Of a stretch of 64,000 nt of DNA, positions 63,555-64,000 are shown piece after piece. Under the pieces are notes generated by a model, which saw nothing but the letters and a program-made list of their open reading frames with translations, did no database searches and had not been told where the DNA came from. Every line of letters begins with the position of its first letter. Position 1 is the stretch's first letter. Both the position numbers and the translations under genes were made by a program. The stretch comes from Marinobacter sediminum (GTDB taxonomy: Bacteria; Pseudomonadota; Gammaproteobacteria; Pseudomonadales; Oleiphilaceae), in assembly GCF_023657445.1 (NCBI RefSeq), contig NZ_JAGTWY010000001.1:1240001-1304000 (forward strand). The letters run 5' to 3'.

Positions 63555-64000
63555 ATGAAAATTAAATTGACTACGATGGCATTAGCCACTTCACTGGCAC
63601 TCACCACTGGCCCTGCACAGGCAGACAGTGCGAGGGAGGCTGCGAAAACCGAGGCAGCGTCGATACCGGACAAGGTGCAAACGGTTGCCGGTGAACTGGA
63701 GTTTTTCGATGGCGTGCCGATCGGAGGCACCAATGACCAGGTATACGATTATCTGGACCGCGCGCGGGCTCTTGGTGTCTATCTGGATAACATCGGTGCT
63801 GTGTCGATCTACGCAGTTCTGCTCGGGATGGCACAGCAAGGGGCGGACGCTCCCAACAAAATCGCCCTCTGGGAACAGTTGATGGACTCGCGCACGCCGG
63901 TCATCACGTCAAATACATCGACCATGTATGCCTACGCGCCCACAGACCTGGCGAACGATGGGCCGACCGTCATTGAAGTGCCACCCGGCATGCTTGGCTT
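63555..64000 (+). CDS. DUF1254 family protein, N-terminal part (cut by right edge)
   Basis: Open from an ATG at 63555 (AGGAAGAG upstream) to the window end, 148 codons. Signal peptide KLTTMALATSLALTTGPAQA, then PDKVQTVAGELEFFDGVP, YDYLDRARALGVYLDNIGAV, VITSNTSTMYAYAPTDLAND, a DUF1254 N-terminus. It is a divergent paralogue of the preceding gene and is cotranscribed with it. Confidence 0.85.
   Translation, partial: MKIKLTTMALATSLALTTGPAQADSAREAAKTEAASIPDKVQTVAGELEFFDGVPIGGTNDQVYDYLDRARALGVYLDNIGAVSIYAVLLGMAQQGADAPNKIALWEQLMDSRTPVITSNTSTMYAYAPTDLANDGPTVIEVPPGMLG

Overview
The gene content and protein style point to a marine gammaproteobacterium close to Marinobacter: DUF3336 patatin lipase, CLCA_X-type protein, GNAT/nitrilase fusion, Mqo, TrkH, YadGH-like transporter, and a dif site matching the gammaproteobacterial form. 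The organism is inferred from gene style alone, without a database search. No rRNA, tRNA or CRISPR array was seen.

1-5.2 kb holds housekeeping and hypothetical genes: the start of a DUF3336 lipase running off the left edge, an enoyl-CoA hydratase, a YadG/YadH-like ABC exporter with a coupled DUF192 lipoprotein, and three small unknown proteins. 5.3-12.5 kb looks like a selenium module. A PhnCDE-type importer of the branch linked to selenium lies divergent from a SenB-like selenosugar synthase. SenB converges on an NADH-dehydrogenase/SelD fusion, which is translationally coupled to a histone-H1-like helix-hairpin-helix protein. The selenoneine synthase SenA is not in the window, so the end product is open. 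12.5-20.4 kb carries a PilZ protein, a GNAT/nitrilase fusion, RecQ, an acyltransferase and a carboxylesterase.

20.4-34.1 kb is a complete glycogen/alpha-glucan locus in two divergent arms: glgB-glgA-glgP on minus, and glgC-GH57-malQ-PilZ-second glgP on plus. The glgC leader has a perfect 10-bp hairpin. 34.1-42.6 kb holds TrkH, an outer-membrane protein, AcpH, a retropepsin-like protease, a zincin-like protein, a cytochrome c with an operator-like palindrome, Mqo, and an isocitrate-dehydrogenase-like protein with an internal duplication.

At 43.29 kb there is a near-perfect dif site, so the window spans the replication terminus. Directly beside it lies an accessory region of about 12 kb (43.35-55.4 kb). 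It contains three clusters of a 17-23 bp repeat (TTTAGCACTTTGTGTGG, with or without TCGTCC), gene remnants abutting those clusters, a broken tyrosine recombinase, and a run of integron-type gene cassettes separated by attC-like sites with no integron integrase (a CALIN). One cassette gene (96 aa, ATC start) is easily missed by gene callers. A second module holds cytosine-deaminase-like CodA, a DODA-type dioxygenase, DoxX and a divergent LysR regulator.

55.5-64 kb is mostly minus-strand lipoproteins and membrane proteins of unknown role, an outer-membrane barrel and two AraC regulators. One AraC gene is divergent from a tandem pair of DUF1254 proteins, the second cut by the right edge.
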